The notes below the pieces were generated by a model. That model had not been told where the DNA came from, made no database searches, and saw only the letters and a list, made by a program, of their open reading frames with translations. Position numbers and translations under genes: made by a program. DNA of 64,000 nt from positions 291,445-355,444 of the forward strand of contig NZ_JAFEVZ010000005.1 of NCBI RefSeq assembly GCF_022802975.1, written 5' to 3'. The DNA comes from Flavobacterium pectinovorum. GTDB lineage: Bacteria > Bacteroidota > Bacteroidia > Flavobacteriales > Flavobacteriaceae. Shown piece by piece: positions 48,803 through 57,719 of this stretch; positions within the stretch are counted from its first letter, which is position 1, and each line of letters begins with the position of its first letter.

Positions 48803-49243
48803 TTACTTTTCAGCAACAATTTCGTATGGTAACTCAACAATAACATCTCTGTGTAAACGGATGCTTGCAGAATATTTCCCAGTACGTTTAACGATACCGC
48901 TAGTGATGAATTTTCTATCAATAGCATTACCTGATTTCTCTAAAGCTTCAGCAATGTCGATGTTTGTGATAGAACCAAAAAGTTTCTCTCCACCAGCTTT
49001 TGCAGTAAGTTTAATTTCAAGAGCTTTTAAAGTTTCAGCCAATGCTTTTGCATCAGCAACAACTTTAGCTTCTTTATGTGCTCTTTGTTTTAGATTTTCA
49101 GCTAAAACTTTTTTAGCAGAAGGAGTTGCTAATGTAGCAAATCCCTGAGGAATTAAAAAGTTACGACCGTAACCAGGTTTTACAGATACTACATCATCTT
49201 TAAATCCTAAGTTTTGTACGTCTTGTTTTAAAATAAGTTCCAT
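48803..49243 (-). CDS. rplI: 50S ribosomal protein L9
   Basis: Binds 23S rRNA near the L1 stalk. The 146 residues start MELILKQDVQNLGFKDDVVS and include the N-domain signature VKPGYGRNFLIPQGFA, a long connecting helix (ENLKQRAHKEAK) and the C-domain with LFGSITNIDIAEAL. Third gene of the S6-S18-L9 operon, 67 bases after rpsR. Confidence 0.98.
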   Translation of the reverse strand: MELILKQDVQNLGFKDDVVSVKPGYGRNFLIPQGFATLATPSAKKVLAENLKQRAHKEAKVVADAKALAETLKALEIKLTAKAGGEKLFGSITNIDIAEALEKSGNAIDRKFITSGIVKRTGKYSASIRLHRDVIVELPYEIVAEK

Positions 49244-49310
49244 GTTGTTGTCCTTATATTATTAGAAGTTAGGTTCTGATTAAACAGAAACCAGCGACTA
49301 GAGTTTTTAA

Positions 49311-49607
49311 TTATTTTAATAAATCGGCCACGTATGGCATTAAAGCTAAGTGACGAGCTCTTTTTACAGCTACAGACACTTTTCTTTGGTATTTCAAAGA
49401 AGTTCCTGTTAAACGACGAGGAAGAATTTTTCCTTGCTCATTAACGAATTTCAATAAGAAATCAGCATCTTTATAATCAATATATTTGATACCTGATTTT
49501 TTGAAACGACAATATTTTTTAGTCTTGTTAGTTTCTATGTTTAAAGGCGTAAGATATCTGATATCCCCGTCTTTTTTTCCTGAAGCAGATTGTTGTAATG
49601 TTGCCAT
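49311..49607 (-). CDS. rpsR: 30S ribosomal protein S18
   Basis: Binds next to S6 on the 30S platform. The 98 residues contain [17 protein letters not shown], then [19 protein letters not shown] sequence ([20 protein letters not shown]) and [16 protein letters not shown]. The N-terminal extension (about 20 residues) is usual for Bacteroidetes. It lies 5 bases after rpsF. Confidence 0.98.
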   Translation of the reverse strand: MATLQQSASGKKDGDIRYLTPLNIETNKTKKYCRFKKSGIKYIDYKDADFLLKFVNEQGKILPRRLTGTSLKYQRKVSVAVKRARHLALMPYVADLLK

Positions 49608-49612
49608 GATAA

Positions 49613-49954
49613 TTAAGCTTTTGTAGATTTAAGTTTAGCTCTTCTTCTTTCAGCCCAAGAAATAGCATGTTTGTCAAGACTTACAGTCAGGAAACGCATA
49701 ACTCTTTCGTCACGTCTGAATTCAGTTTCAAAAGCAATCAGAACTTCTCCAGCTACTTTGAATTCGAATAAATGGTAAAAACCACTTTTTTTGTTTTGGA
49801 TTTCGTAAGCCATTTTTTTAAGACCCCAATCCTCTTTCGATACCATTTCAGCTCCTCTACTAGTAAGAAATTCTTCAAATTTCGTTACTGTTTCCTTTAC
49901 CTGAACCTCAGATAAAACGGGATTTAAAATGAAAACAGTTTCATAATGATTCAT
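49613..49954 (-). CDS. rpsF: 30S ribosomal protein S6
   Basis: Platform protein of the small subunit and partner of S18. The 113 residues show [19 protein letters not shown], the [20 protein letters not shown] core and [19 protein letters not shown]. Leads the operon from a full consensus promoter; no ssb gene lies between rpsF and rpsR. Confidence 0.98.
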
Positions 49955-49985
49955 AAATACAATATTTATTTGTTAAAATTGGGTG

Positions 49986-50015
49986 CAAAAGTAACTATTA
50001 TTTTTGAATAACCAA
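49986..50015 (-). promoter_or_regulatory. Promoter of the ribosomal rpsF operon
   Basis: Minus-strand TTG (50013-50015), a 19-base spacer and TACTTTTG (49986-49993), 31 bases before the rpsF start. A textbook flavobacterial vegetative promoter. Confidence 0.75.
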
Positions 50016-50130
50016 CATTTTTTTTCTTTTATTCGTTGAAATGCAAAAAACAGACATTCATCTTAGTTTATTTTCGAAAAAAATAATACATTTACTATTG
50101 TAATCCTGAATTCATTAAATTCAAACTCTT

Positions 50131-50823
50131 ATGAAACTAAACTGTGTTGTTGTAGATGATAGTTCTATACAGAGGGCAATTATTGCAAAATTAGTAAACA
50201 ATCATCCTGGTCTGCACCTAATTGGAGACTTTTCTAACGCAATAGAAGCAAAAAGTTGCATGTCTTTAAATAATATTGATTTAATATTTTTAGATATCGA
50301 AATGCCTGTTATTAACGGTTTTGATTTTCTTGATGGCTTAAAATCAAAACCTCAAATTATTTTTATTACTTCTAAAGCTGAATATGCTTTAAAAGCATTT
50401 GATTATGATGCCACTGACTATCTTCAAAAACCTATAGCTGTAGATCGTTTTAATGCTTCTGTAAAAAGGGCTCTTGACATGCATATCCTCAAAAAAGAAA
50501 TAAAGGAAGAAGAAGGAGAACATATTTTCATCAAAAGCAACTTAAAAAAACTTAAGATTTTCACAGCAAAAATCAAATGGATTGAAGCTTTCGGTGATTA
50601 TGTAAGAGTAGTTACTGAGGACGACAGTAATTTAGTTCTTTCTACAATGAAATCTTTTGAAAATGACTTATCAAAAGAAAAATTTATCCGTGTTCACAAA
50701 TCCTACATTATTAATATTGATAAAGTAGAACGTTTTAATAGTAAATTTGCCGAAATTGGTATTACTAAAATTCCATTGAGCCGAAACAAAAAAGAAGACC
50801 TTGTAAGAGCGCTGTCAACTTAA
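50131..50823 (+). CDS. LytTR-family response regulator
   Basis: A 230-residue regulator with a receiver domain (Asp55 in LIFLDIEMP, acidic VVDDS, KPIAVDRF) and a C-terminal LytTR DNA-binding domain from about 130 (HIFIKSNLKKLKIF, WIEAFGDYVRVVTED, KFIRVHKSYIINIDKVERF). No histidine kinase lies next to it, so the partner is elsewhere. It ends 5 bases from the end of the convergent priA gene. Confidence 0.92.
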   Translation: MKLNCVVVDDSSIQRAIIAKLVNNHPGLHLIGDFSNAIEAKSCMSLNNIDLIFLDIEMPVINGFDFLDGLKSKPQIIFITSKAEYALKAFDYDATDYLQKPIAVDRFNASVKRALDMHILKKEIKEEEGEHIFIKSNLKKLKIFTAKIKWIEAFGDYVRVVTEDDSNLVLSTMKSFENDLSKEKFIRVHKSYIINIDKVERFNSKFAEIGITKIPLSRNKKEDLVRALST

Positions 50824-50828
50824 TCTTT

Positions 50829-53279
50829 TTAATAAAAATCGACATTAATAATTAATTTTATAGCTCTGTACTGGGCCACCGCTTCAAAACTATTCAACAT
50901 TTTCTGAATAGTTTTTTTTGTGTTCCCCAATTGTACATTTTGCGGAATCTTAATTAAAATTGTCCTGATATATTCATTTCTGATTCTGTTAATTGCAGGT
51001 TCCTCCGGACCTAAGACCGGCATGTTCAAATTTTGACTTAAAACCTGATACATCCACATAGATCCTTCTTTCAATTTATCAAAATCACGGTGTTTTAAAG
51101 TCAGTTTTATAATTCGGAAATAAGGAGGATATTTATAAATTTGCCTGTCATATAATTGCTCCTTATACATACCTGTATAATTATGCATGGTAACCTGCTG
51201 AATTGTATTATGATTCGGATTATAAGTCTGAATTACAACTTTCCCTTGCTTTTCAGATCTTCCGGCTCTTCCTGCTACTTGAGTCATCATCTGAAAACTC
51301 CGCTCAAAAGCTCTAAAATCCGGATGATGCAGCATGTTATCGGCATTCATAATTCCGACCAGACTTACATTATCAAAATCTAATCCTTTAGCAAGCATTT
51401 GAGTTCCAACTAAAATATCTATTTCTCTATTTTTAAAAGTATCGATAATCTTCTCAAAACCAAATTTACCACGCGTTGTATCCTGATCCATTCGTCCGGT
51501 TTTAGCTTTCGGAAAAAGAGACACTAATTCTTGTTCGATTTGTTCTGTCCCGAAACCTTTTGTGGTCAAATCAATACTCGAACAGCTATGGCAGTGCGTA
51601 GGTTTTGCAATGGAATACCCGCAATAATGACATCGCAGTTGATTTTTATGTTTATGAAAAGTCAAACTCACATCGCATTGCTGACAATGTGGTACATGAC
51701 CACAGGTTAAACACTCAATAACAGGAGAATATCCTCTTCTGTTTTGAAACAAAATCACCTGTTCGCCCAAAGACAACGCTTCTGCAATTTCTTCGATTAA
51801 AAGATCACTAAAATGCCCCGTCATCTTTTTTCTGAAATGCTTGTCTTTCAAATCAACTAAAACAATTTCCGGCATTCGGACATTATTGTAACGCTCTGTA
51901 ATTGTAACTAAACCGAATTTTTCAATCTGAGTATTAAAATAGGTTTCAATACTTGGGGTTGCAGATCCTAAAAGCACTTTAGCATTATGAAAATTAGCCA
52001 AAACAATTGCCGAATCTCTCGCATGATACCTTGGAGCCGGATCTGTCTGCTTAAAAGTTTGTTCGTGTTCTTCATCAACAATCAACAATCCCAGATTATT
52101 AAAAGGCAAAAACAAAGCCGACCTCGCTCCTATTACAATTTGTGCTTTGTCTGAATTTTGAAGTGTTTGTTTCCAGACTTCAACTCTTTCGTTATTACTG
52201 TATTTCGAATGAAAAACAGCAACTTTATCTCCAAAATGAAGTCGCAAACGAGAAACTAATTGTGTCGTCAATGCAATTTCAGGCAATAAATACAATACTT
52301 GCTTTCCTGTTTGTAAATACTCCTCGATTAACTTTATATATATTTCAGTTTTTCCGCTTGATGTAACACCGTGAAGCAGACAAACTTCTTTTTCCAAGAA
52401 ACTATTTTTAATTTCGCCGAAAGCCTTTTCCTGCGCATCACTTAACAACAATTGTTTTTCTGAAGCTTTTCCATCAAAAGAAACTCTATCCTGTTGCAGG
52501 TAATATTCTTCGAAAATTTCTTTTTCTATTAAGGCTTTTACAACTGCCGAAGTCGAATTTGAAATTTCAACTAATTTCTTAACCGTAATAGGCTTTTTCT
52601 CTGAAGCGCTAATTTGAAAATACGCCAAAACAATTTCTTTTTGTTTATTCGCATTTTTTAAAACTTCCAGCAATTCAGTTAAACCACTGTCTGATTCATA
52701 CTTTGAATGTAATTTTACATATCGAACCAGTTTCGGCTTATAACTTTCTTTTATTTCTTCTTCTAAAACAACAATATCCTTAGCCATCAGCTTTTGAAGA
52801 ATCGGAAAAACATTCTTTTTGTTCAAGATCGAAATAATCTCCTGAACCTTTAGTGAACTCTGCTGTTGTAAGGCTTCATAAATCAAAAATTCATCATCTG
52901 ATAATTCATTTTGATTTACAGCAACATCAGCTTTATGCGAAATAATCGTTTCACTCTCCAGTAATAATCCACTCGGAAAAGCGCCTCGATACACATCACC
53001 AATACCGCACATATAATAATTTGCGACCCAAAGCCAATGTTTAATTTGAGTTTCGGTAGCAATTGGTTTTTCGTCTAATATCTGATGAATTTCTTTGGCT
53101 TCATACAAACCTGGCTCATTTTGATGTAAATCAATAACCAATGCCGTATAAATTTTGCTTTTCCCAAAAGGCACTGCCACTCTCATTCCTTTTTTAATAA
53201 AATGGAATTCGGTCTCAGAAACACAATAGGTAAAGGTTTTAGCTAAAGAAAGCGGTAAAACAACTTCGACAAAAAACAT
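50829..53279 (-). CDS. priA: Primosomal replication restart helicase PriA
   Basis: A 3'-5' helicase that reloads the replisome at stalled forks. The 816 residues include the N-terminal 3'BD (FFVEVVLPLSLAKTFTYCV), Walker A GVTSSGKTEIYIKLIEEYL, the DEEH box LIVDEEHEQTFKQ, and a zinc-binding insert with its cysteines in CLTCGHVPHCQQC and CHYCGYSI...CHSC. The C-lobe motifs VGTQMLAKGLDFDNVSLVGI and QVAGRAGRSEKQGKVVIQT are intact. It is the last gene of a run with yihY, DUF2147 and a beta-lactamase gene, 23 bases after the latter. Confidence 0.97.
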   Translation of the reverse strand: MFFVEVVLPLSLAKTFTYCVSETEFHFIKKGMRVAVPFGKSKIYTALVIDLHQNEPGLYEAKEIHQILDEKPIATETQIKHWLWVANYYMCGIGDVYRGAFPSGLLLESETIISHKADVAVNQNELSDDEFLIYEALQQQSSLKVQEIISILNKKNVFPILQKLMAKDIVVLEEEIKESYKPKLVRYVKLHSKYESDSGLTELLEVLKNANKQKEIVLAYFQISASEKKPITVKKLVEISNSTSAVVKALIEKEIFEEYYLQQDRVSFDGKASEKQLLLSDAQEKAFGEIKNSFLEKEVCLLHGVTSSGKTEIYIKLIEEYLQTGKQVLYLLPEIALTTQLVSRLRLHFGDKVAVFHSKYSNNERVEVWKQTLQNSDKAQIVIGARSALFLPFNNLGLLIVDEEHEQTFKQTDPAPRYHARDSAIVLANFHNAKVLLGSATPSIETYFNTQIEKFGLVTITERYNNVRMPEIVLVDLKDKHFRKKMTGHFSDLLIEEIAEALSLGEQVILFQNRRGYSPVIECLTCGHVPHCQQCDVSLTFHKHKNQLRCHYCGYSIAKPTHCHSCSSIDLTTKGFGTEQIEQELVSLFPKAKTGRMDQDTTRGKFGFEKIIDTFKNREIDILVGTQMLAKGLDFDNVSLVGIMNADNMLHHPDFRAFERSFQMMTQVAGRAGRSEKQGKVVIQTYNPNHNTIQQVTMHNYTGMYKEQLYDRQIYKYPPYFRIIKLTLKHRDFDKLKEGSMWMYQVLSQNLNMPVLGPEEPAINRIRNEYIRTILIKIPQNVQLGNTKKTIQKMLNSFEAVAQYRAIKLIINVDFY

Positions 53280-53302
53280 GTAATTATTTTAAAATTGGTG
53301 AA

Positions 53303-54049
53303 TTATTTTTTACCCGAAGCCTGTGCAGCATTATATGCCTGAACCATTTTCAAAGTATGTTGTAAAGATTCTGTATTTATCCAATCATCATGACCCGGAA
53401 TAATATAAATTGGATTCTTAAATTTCGTTTGTACTTTTTTGATTGATTTCTCCCATTCTTTAACATCTGCATCACCCAAATATCCTAAATCTTTTGCTTC
53501 TGCACTCTTGATAAAACAACCTCCATAAAGCACTTTTTCTTTATCAAACCAAATTACAATATTGTCAGGTGTATGACCTTTTCCCGGATAAAAAACTTCA
53601 AATTTATACTTTCCTACTGCAAAAACTGTATCATTTGGAATTATATATTCGGCTCTTTTTTTATTATCCTTTTTAAGAATATCATCTGTTAACTTAATAG
53701 AATAAGTCCTGATTCCTTTCTGGCGGTAAAACCTAAATCCACCTGCACGGTCATCATGTGAGTGTGTAGCAAAAATCATCACCACCTTTTTATTGTGTTT
53801 TGCTATTATACTATCCAATAGAGGCTGATGCTGTGTTTGATCCCAAGGCGTATCAAACAAAACAACACCTTTATCTGTAACAAGGTACATAGCATTTGCA
53901 GCAGTCAGCGTTCCTTTATAATCATGAAATGTCTTATAAATATAAAAGTCACCTGTAAGATGACTTATTTGTAATGGCGAATTCTTAGATTGTCCAAAAC
54001 TATCAAATAGCAATGCAAAAAATAAGATTATCGATGCTAATGTTCGCAT
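53303..54049 (-). CDS. Subclass B1 metallo-beta-lactamase (JOHN/IND type)
   Basis: A 248-residue periplasmic zinc hydrolase with a signal peptide (LASIILFFALLFDSFGQ). All B1 ligands are present: His96, His98 and Asp100 in ATHSHDDRAGG, His159 in GKGHTPDNIVIW, Cys178 in LYGGCFIKSA and His220 in IPGHDDW. This fits chromosomal B1 enzymes of flavobacteria such as JOHN-1 of F. johnsoniae and the IND family, which break down penicillins and carbapenems. The gene has no mobile element nearby and sits in a housekeeping run, so it is resident and not newly acquired. Its expression and activity cannot be judged here. Confidence 0.93.
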   Translation of the reverse strand: MRTLASIILFFALLFDSFGQSKNSPLQISHLTGDFYIYKTFHDYKGTLTAANAMYLVTDKGVVLFDTPWDQTQHQPLLDSIIAKHNKKVVMIFATHSHDDRAGGFRFYRQKGIRTYSIKLTDDILKKDNKKRAEYIIPNDTVFAVGKYKFEVFYPGKGHTPDNIVIWFDKEKVLYGGCFIKSAEAKDLGYLGDADVKEWEKSIKKVQTKFKNPIYIIPGHDDWINTESLQHTLKMVQAYNAAQASGKK

Positions 54050-54062
54050 TTTATTTCCAAAA

Positions 54063-54494
54063 TTAATTTTTCACCCGCGTCCAGTATTGTGTTCTTCCCA
54101 CAATTGAAATCCCTACATAACCGCGAAGTTTTAATTTATCTGCAGAATCTAACGTAATATAACACTTGTATTTTTTTCCGTTTGTAGGATCCAAGATTGT
54201 TCCTCCATTATATTCAGAACCGTCTTTTTTAAGTCCGTTAATGATTATCATACCTAAAATCGGCTTGTTTTTTTCAGCTCCTTCACATTTAGAACATACA
54301 TCTTTTTTATGATCGGCACGGAGTATCTCTATAACTTTCCCGTATATTTTTCCGGATTTTTCATAAACTTCTACTATTGATTTTGCCTCTCCGGTTTCAT
54401 CATCAATTGTTTTCCACTTTCCAATAACACTTTGCGCCTGAGCAGCGCTTAGAGTTAGAAAAAAAACAGCAATAGTCAACATCCAATTTTTCAT
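54063..54494 (-). CDS. DUF2147 exported protein
   Basis: A 143-residue protein with a signal peptide (LTIAVFFLTLSAAQAQS) and a single DUF2147 domain: IGKWKTIDDETGEAKSIVEV, YEKSGKIYGKVIEIL, ILDPTNGKKYKCYITLDS, and LKLRGYVGISIVGRTQYWTR. A CSKC pair (Cys67/Cys70 region) is present. Function unknown; family members are small beta-rich periplasmic proteins. It lies 4 bases after yihY and 13 before the beta-lactamase gene. Confidence 0.88.
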   Translation of the reverse strand: MKNWMLTIAVFFLTLSAAQAQSVIGKWKTIDDETGEAKSIVEVYEKSGKIYGKVIEILRADHKKDVCSKCEGAEKNKPILGMIIINGLKKDGSEYNGGTILDPTNGKKYKCYITLDSADKLKLRGYVGISIVGRTQYWTRVKN

Positions 54495-54498
54495 AATT

Positions 54499-55419
54499 CT
54501 ATTTATTTTTTTGCCTTAATTTTCGAATAGTTGCATTGAGCTCAAAGCCCAAAAGCAGTATCATACAGTTTATCCAAATGTAAAACATTAGAATTAATAA
54601 TGTCCCAATAGAACCATAAAGTTCGTTGTATTTCGAAAATTTTATAACCCAAATTCCAAAAAAGAACGAAGATATAACAATTAAGATGGTCGTAAAAACA
54701 GAACCTATACTTATAAAAGGTACTTTATTATACTGCTTCGTACCATAGCGCAATAATACTGAAGACGTTATCAAAATCATTAAAATAACAAACAAATATC
54801 TTCCTAAAATAATCAGCGGAATTCTATCACTTAACACATCCTGAATGATTGTTTTTTGGATAAATACCTCAAAAACCACAATTGTAGCTACTGTTACAAA
54901 CAATATAATCGTCATTACAAGCGAAATCGCCAAAGCAACCAGATATTGATGAAAAAAACCTCGCTTATCAAAAACATGTTTTGAGGATTCGAAACCACTA
55001 AGAATACCATTAATTCCGTTTGCCATTAAGAAAATAGAAAGCAAAAATCCTGACGATAATAAACCTGAGTGACTATTATTTAAAATATCACTGATTATTT
55101 TACTAATTGCATCATAAGTATTTGGAGGAACTCCTTGTTGCACAAACTGTAAAAAATCTTCCTGAAACCCTTCAATCGGAATATAAGGAATCAAGTTCAG
55201 GATGAATAATGCGAAAGGAAACAAGGCCATAAAAAAGCTAAACGATACCGCACTGGCGTGATACGAAAAAGCACCTTCAAGAATCCCAAGAATATACATT
55301 TCAAGCAAATCATACAACGAAAAGCCTTCCAACCATGGTAATTGTATTTTTTTTAAAAACCGCACTATAAAACTTACCACTGGCACTTTTTCAAGCCGGT
55401 CTTCTATTTCTTGGGACAT
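54499..55419 (-). CDS. YihY/BrkB family inner-membrane protein
   Basis: A 306-residue protein with about six membrane helices. The YihY motif region is GAFSYHASAVSFSFFMALFP near residue 60, with later SIGTLLILMFYIWINCMILL. Old names such as ribonuclease BN for this family were mistaken. Function is unsettled; transport or envelope roles are proposed. It lies 69 bases after nadC, leading the DUF2147-beta-lactamase-priA run. Confidence 0.9.
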   Translation of the reverse strand: MSQEIEDRLEKVPVVSFIVRFLKKIQLPWLEGFSLYDLLEMYILGILEGAFSYHASAVSFSFFMALFPFALFILNLIPYIPIEGFQEDFLQFVQQGVPPNTYDAISKIISDILNNSHSGLLSSGFLLSIFLMANGINGILSGFESSKHVFDKRGFFHQYLVALAISLVMTIILFVTVATIVVFEVFIQKTIIQDVLSDRIPLIILGRYLFVILMILITSSVLLRYGTKQYNKVPFISIGSVFTTILIVISSFFFGIWVIKFSKYNELYGSIGTLLILMFYIWINCMILLLGFELNATIRKLRQKNK

Positions 55420-55488
55420 ATTTTTTTAGATTTTTAGACTTCTTAATTATTTCGTCAGTCAGATTTTAGAATGTTTTAAAACCATAAC

Positions 55489-56346
55489 TTAAAACGCTTT
55501 CAAACTCAGATCCATATTATAAACCGAATGAGTTAAAGCTCCGGATGAAATATAATTTACACCGCAAAGTCCGTACTCCCGAATCGTCTTTTCGCTAATA
55601 TTTCCTGAAGACTCTGTCTGGCATTTAGTACCAATTAATGCCACAGCCGTTTTTGTATCTTCATAATTAAAGTTATCAATTAAAATCCTGTGAACTCCGT
55701 CGCTTAACAAAATTTCACGAATTTCATCTAAATTTCTGGCCTCCACAATAATCTTTAAATCGAGATTATTAGCTTTAAGATATTCCTTGGTTTTTTTTAT
55801 AGCAAACGTAATTCCCCCTGCAAAATCAATATGATTATCTTTCAGCATTATCATATCATATAAGGCATAACGATGGTTTTCACCTCCACCTATTTTCACG
55901 GCCCACTTTTCAGCAACCCTAAAATTTGGAGTTGTTTTACGGGTATCTAATATTTTAGCGCCGGTTCCTTCTAAAAGTTGCATTAATTGGCTGGTCTTTG
56001 TAGCGATGGCAGACATGCGTTGCATGGTATTCAAAACCACTCTTTCTGACTTTAAAATTGATTGCGAACTTCCGGAAACTTCAAAAACTACATCACCGTA
56101 TTCTACATGAGTTCCATCTTCTATAAAAGTTTTCACTTTTAATTTTGGATCAACAAATTCAAAAATCATTTTTGCCAATACAACACCGGCAATAATTCCC
56201 TGATCTTTTACTAATAATTTAGCTTGTCCGTGCGCTGCATCAGGGATACATGCTAACGAACTAAAATCTCCCGGGCCTACATCTTCTCGAATTGCATTAC
56301 TAATCAATAGTTGTAATTCGGCTTGAAATTGTGCTTCGCTAATCAT
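55489..56346 (-). CDS. nadC: Nicotinate-nucleotide pyrophosphorylase (carboxylating)
   Basis: Quinolinate phosphoribosyltransferase of NAD synthesis. The 285 residues have an N-terminal domain (IREDVGPGDFSS) and the barrel with RMSAIATKTSQL, ILDTRKTTPNFRVAEKWAV, GGENHRYALYDMIMLKDNH and ESSGNISEKTIREYG. nadA and nadB are not in the window. It is divergent from the DNA alkylation repair-like gene and may head the yihY run. Confidence 0.96.
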   Translation of the reverse strand: MISEAQFQAELQLLISNAIREDVGPGDFSSLACIPDAAHGQAKLLVKDQGIIAGVVLAKMIFEFVDPKLKVKTFIEDGTHVEYGDVVFEVSGSSQSILKSERVVLNTMQRMSAIATKTSQLMQLLEGTGAKILDTRKTTPNFRVAEKWAVKIGGGENHRYALYDMIMLKDNHIDFAGGITFAIKKTKEYLKANNLDLKIIVEARNLDEIREILLSDGVHRILIDNFNYEDTKTAVALIGTKCQTESSGNISEKTIREYGLCGVNYISSGALTHSVYNMDLSLKAF

Positions 56347-56474
56347 TTTTTTAATTTTATAAGATGCTAAAATAGGACATATTTTGTGGATTTGAAAGTT
56401 TCATCTCTGTGAAAAATGAAAATTTCAGAAGAAACTTCTTCTAATTAATCTAAAAAAAATCAAAGAACATTAAA

Positions 56475-56482
56475 TACCTTTG
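56475..56482 (+). promoter_or_regulatory. Putative -7 box (TACCTTTG) for the alkylation repair gene
   Basis: Full TAnnTTTG match 20 bases before the ATG; no TTG at 17-23 bases upstream. Confidence 0.4.
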
Positions 56483-56502
56483 AGGTTCATTCAAATAAAA
56501 TT

Positions 56503-57603
56503 ATGGGATTAATTAAAGATATTTACTCGGTTTCATTTTACGAAAATTTTGGTCAGGCTGTCGCCGAAGTACATCCTTCATTCAATAAACAGAAATTTAC
56601 AGAAACGATTTACGAAGACAATTTTGCTCAAAAGGAATGGAAAGACCGAATGAAACATACAACAGTTGTTTTACATCAATTTATGCCTCAAAACTTTCCT
56701 GAAGCCGTATCTTTAATCGATAAAATCATCGAAAACCTAAAAAGAAAAAGTTTTGCCGATAGTAATCTGGCTTTCATCTTTTTTGCTGATTATATTGAAG
56801 TATATGGCTTAGATGATTTTAAAACTTCTACAAAGGCCTTTGTTTCCATCACACAATTTATTAGTTGCGAATTTGCTGTTCGTCCTTTCATTTTAAAATA
56901 CAAAGAGCAAATGATAGATGAAATGACAAAATGGTCTTTGCATGAAAATCATCACGTACGCCGACTGGCAAGCGAAGGTTCAAGACCGAAATTACCATGG
57001 GCAATGGCAATTCCGTTTCTTAAAAAAGATCCCGCATCTATTCTTCCCATTTTAGAAAACCTGAAAAATGACCCGTCAGAATATGTCCGAAGAAGTGTAG
57101 CTAATAATTTAAATGATATTACCAAAGATAATCCTGAAATTGTACTTGAAATTGCTCAAAAATGGAAAGATCACGGTACAGAAACTGACGGAATTGTCAA
57201 ACACGGCTGTCGAACGTTATTAAAACAAGGACATCCAGAAATTCTGAGTCATTATGGACTGGAAAGCACTAATATTGAACTTTCCTCTTTCGAAATCAAA
57301 ACACCAATTGTAAAAATTGGTGATTATCTGCAGTTTCAATTTTACTTAAACAATAAAAATGCCGATCCGAAAACCGTTCGCTTAGAATATGCTGTTCATT
57401 ATAAAAAATCAAAAGGGCACCTGGCAAAAAAGGTCTTTAAAATCAGTGAAAAAATTTACCCTCCCAATCAATTGACTAAAGTTGAGAGAAATCAATCTTT
57501 TAGACTAATTACGACTCGTGTTTTTTATACAGGAATACATCAATTGTCGATTATTATTAATGGAACAGAAAGTGAACCACTGGAATTTGAGTTGATAAAT
57601 TAA
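56503..57603 (+). CDS. DNA alkylation repair-like HEAT-repeat protein
   Basis: A 366-residue helical protein of the AlkD/AlkC-like DNA glycosylase superfamily. The core EMTKWSLHENHHVRRLASEG, then RPKLPWAMAIPFLKKDPASI and SEYVRRSVANNLNDITKDNP are HEAT-like repeats with the conserved W, HVRR and N-D positions. The last ~100 residues (from IVKIGDYLQFQFYLNNK) look beta-rich, as in AlkC-type proteins that carry an added Ig-like domain; alkylated-base removal is the probable activity. Monocistronic, divergent from nadC. Confidence 0.85.
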   Translation: MGLIKDIYSVSFYENFGQAVAEVHPSFNKQKFTETIYEDNFAQKEWKDRMKHTTVVLHQFMPQNFPEAVSLIDKIIENLKRKSFADSNLAFIFFADYIEVYGLDDFKTSTKAFVSITQFISCEFAVRPFILKYKEQMIDEMTKWSLHENHHVRRLASEGSRPKLPWAMAIPFLKKDPASILPILENLKNDPSEYVRRSVANNLNDITKDNPEIVLEIAQKWKDHGTETDGIVKHGCRTLLKQGHPEILSHYGLESTNIELSSFEIKTPIVKIGDYLQFQFYLNNKNADPKTVRLEYAVHYKKSKGHLAKKVFKISEKIYPPNQLTKVERNQSFRLITTRVFYTGIHQLSIIINGTESEPLEFELIN

Positions 57604-57670
57604 AAATAAACAAACTGTATTTCTTATTTTTATAGATAATCCCGATTTTTTTTTCTTAATCTAAATTAAG

Positions 57671-57700
57671 TTACAGATTGAGACTACAACTGTAATTTTG
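57671..57700 (+). promoter_or_regulatory. Putative promoter for pirin-osmC-GNAT
   Basis: TTA (57671-57673), a 19-base spacer and TAATTTTG (57693-57700) match the consensus apart from the last base of the -33 box; 19 bases before the pirin start. Confidence 0.5.
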
Positions 57701-57719
57701 TTTTCAAATCAAATAAACC

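Noticed and set aside
53303..54049. Beta-lactamase gene as a recent horizontal acquisition
   Set aside because: No insertion sequence, integrase or attachment repeat lies nearby, base composition looks like its neighbours, and the type is native to flavobacteria.
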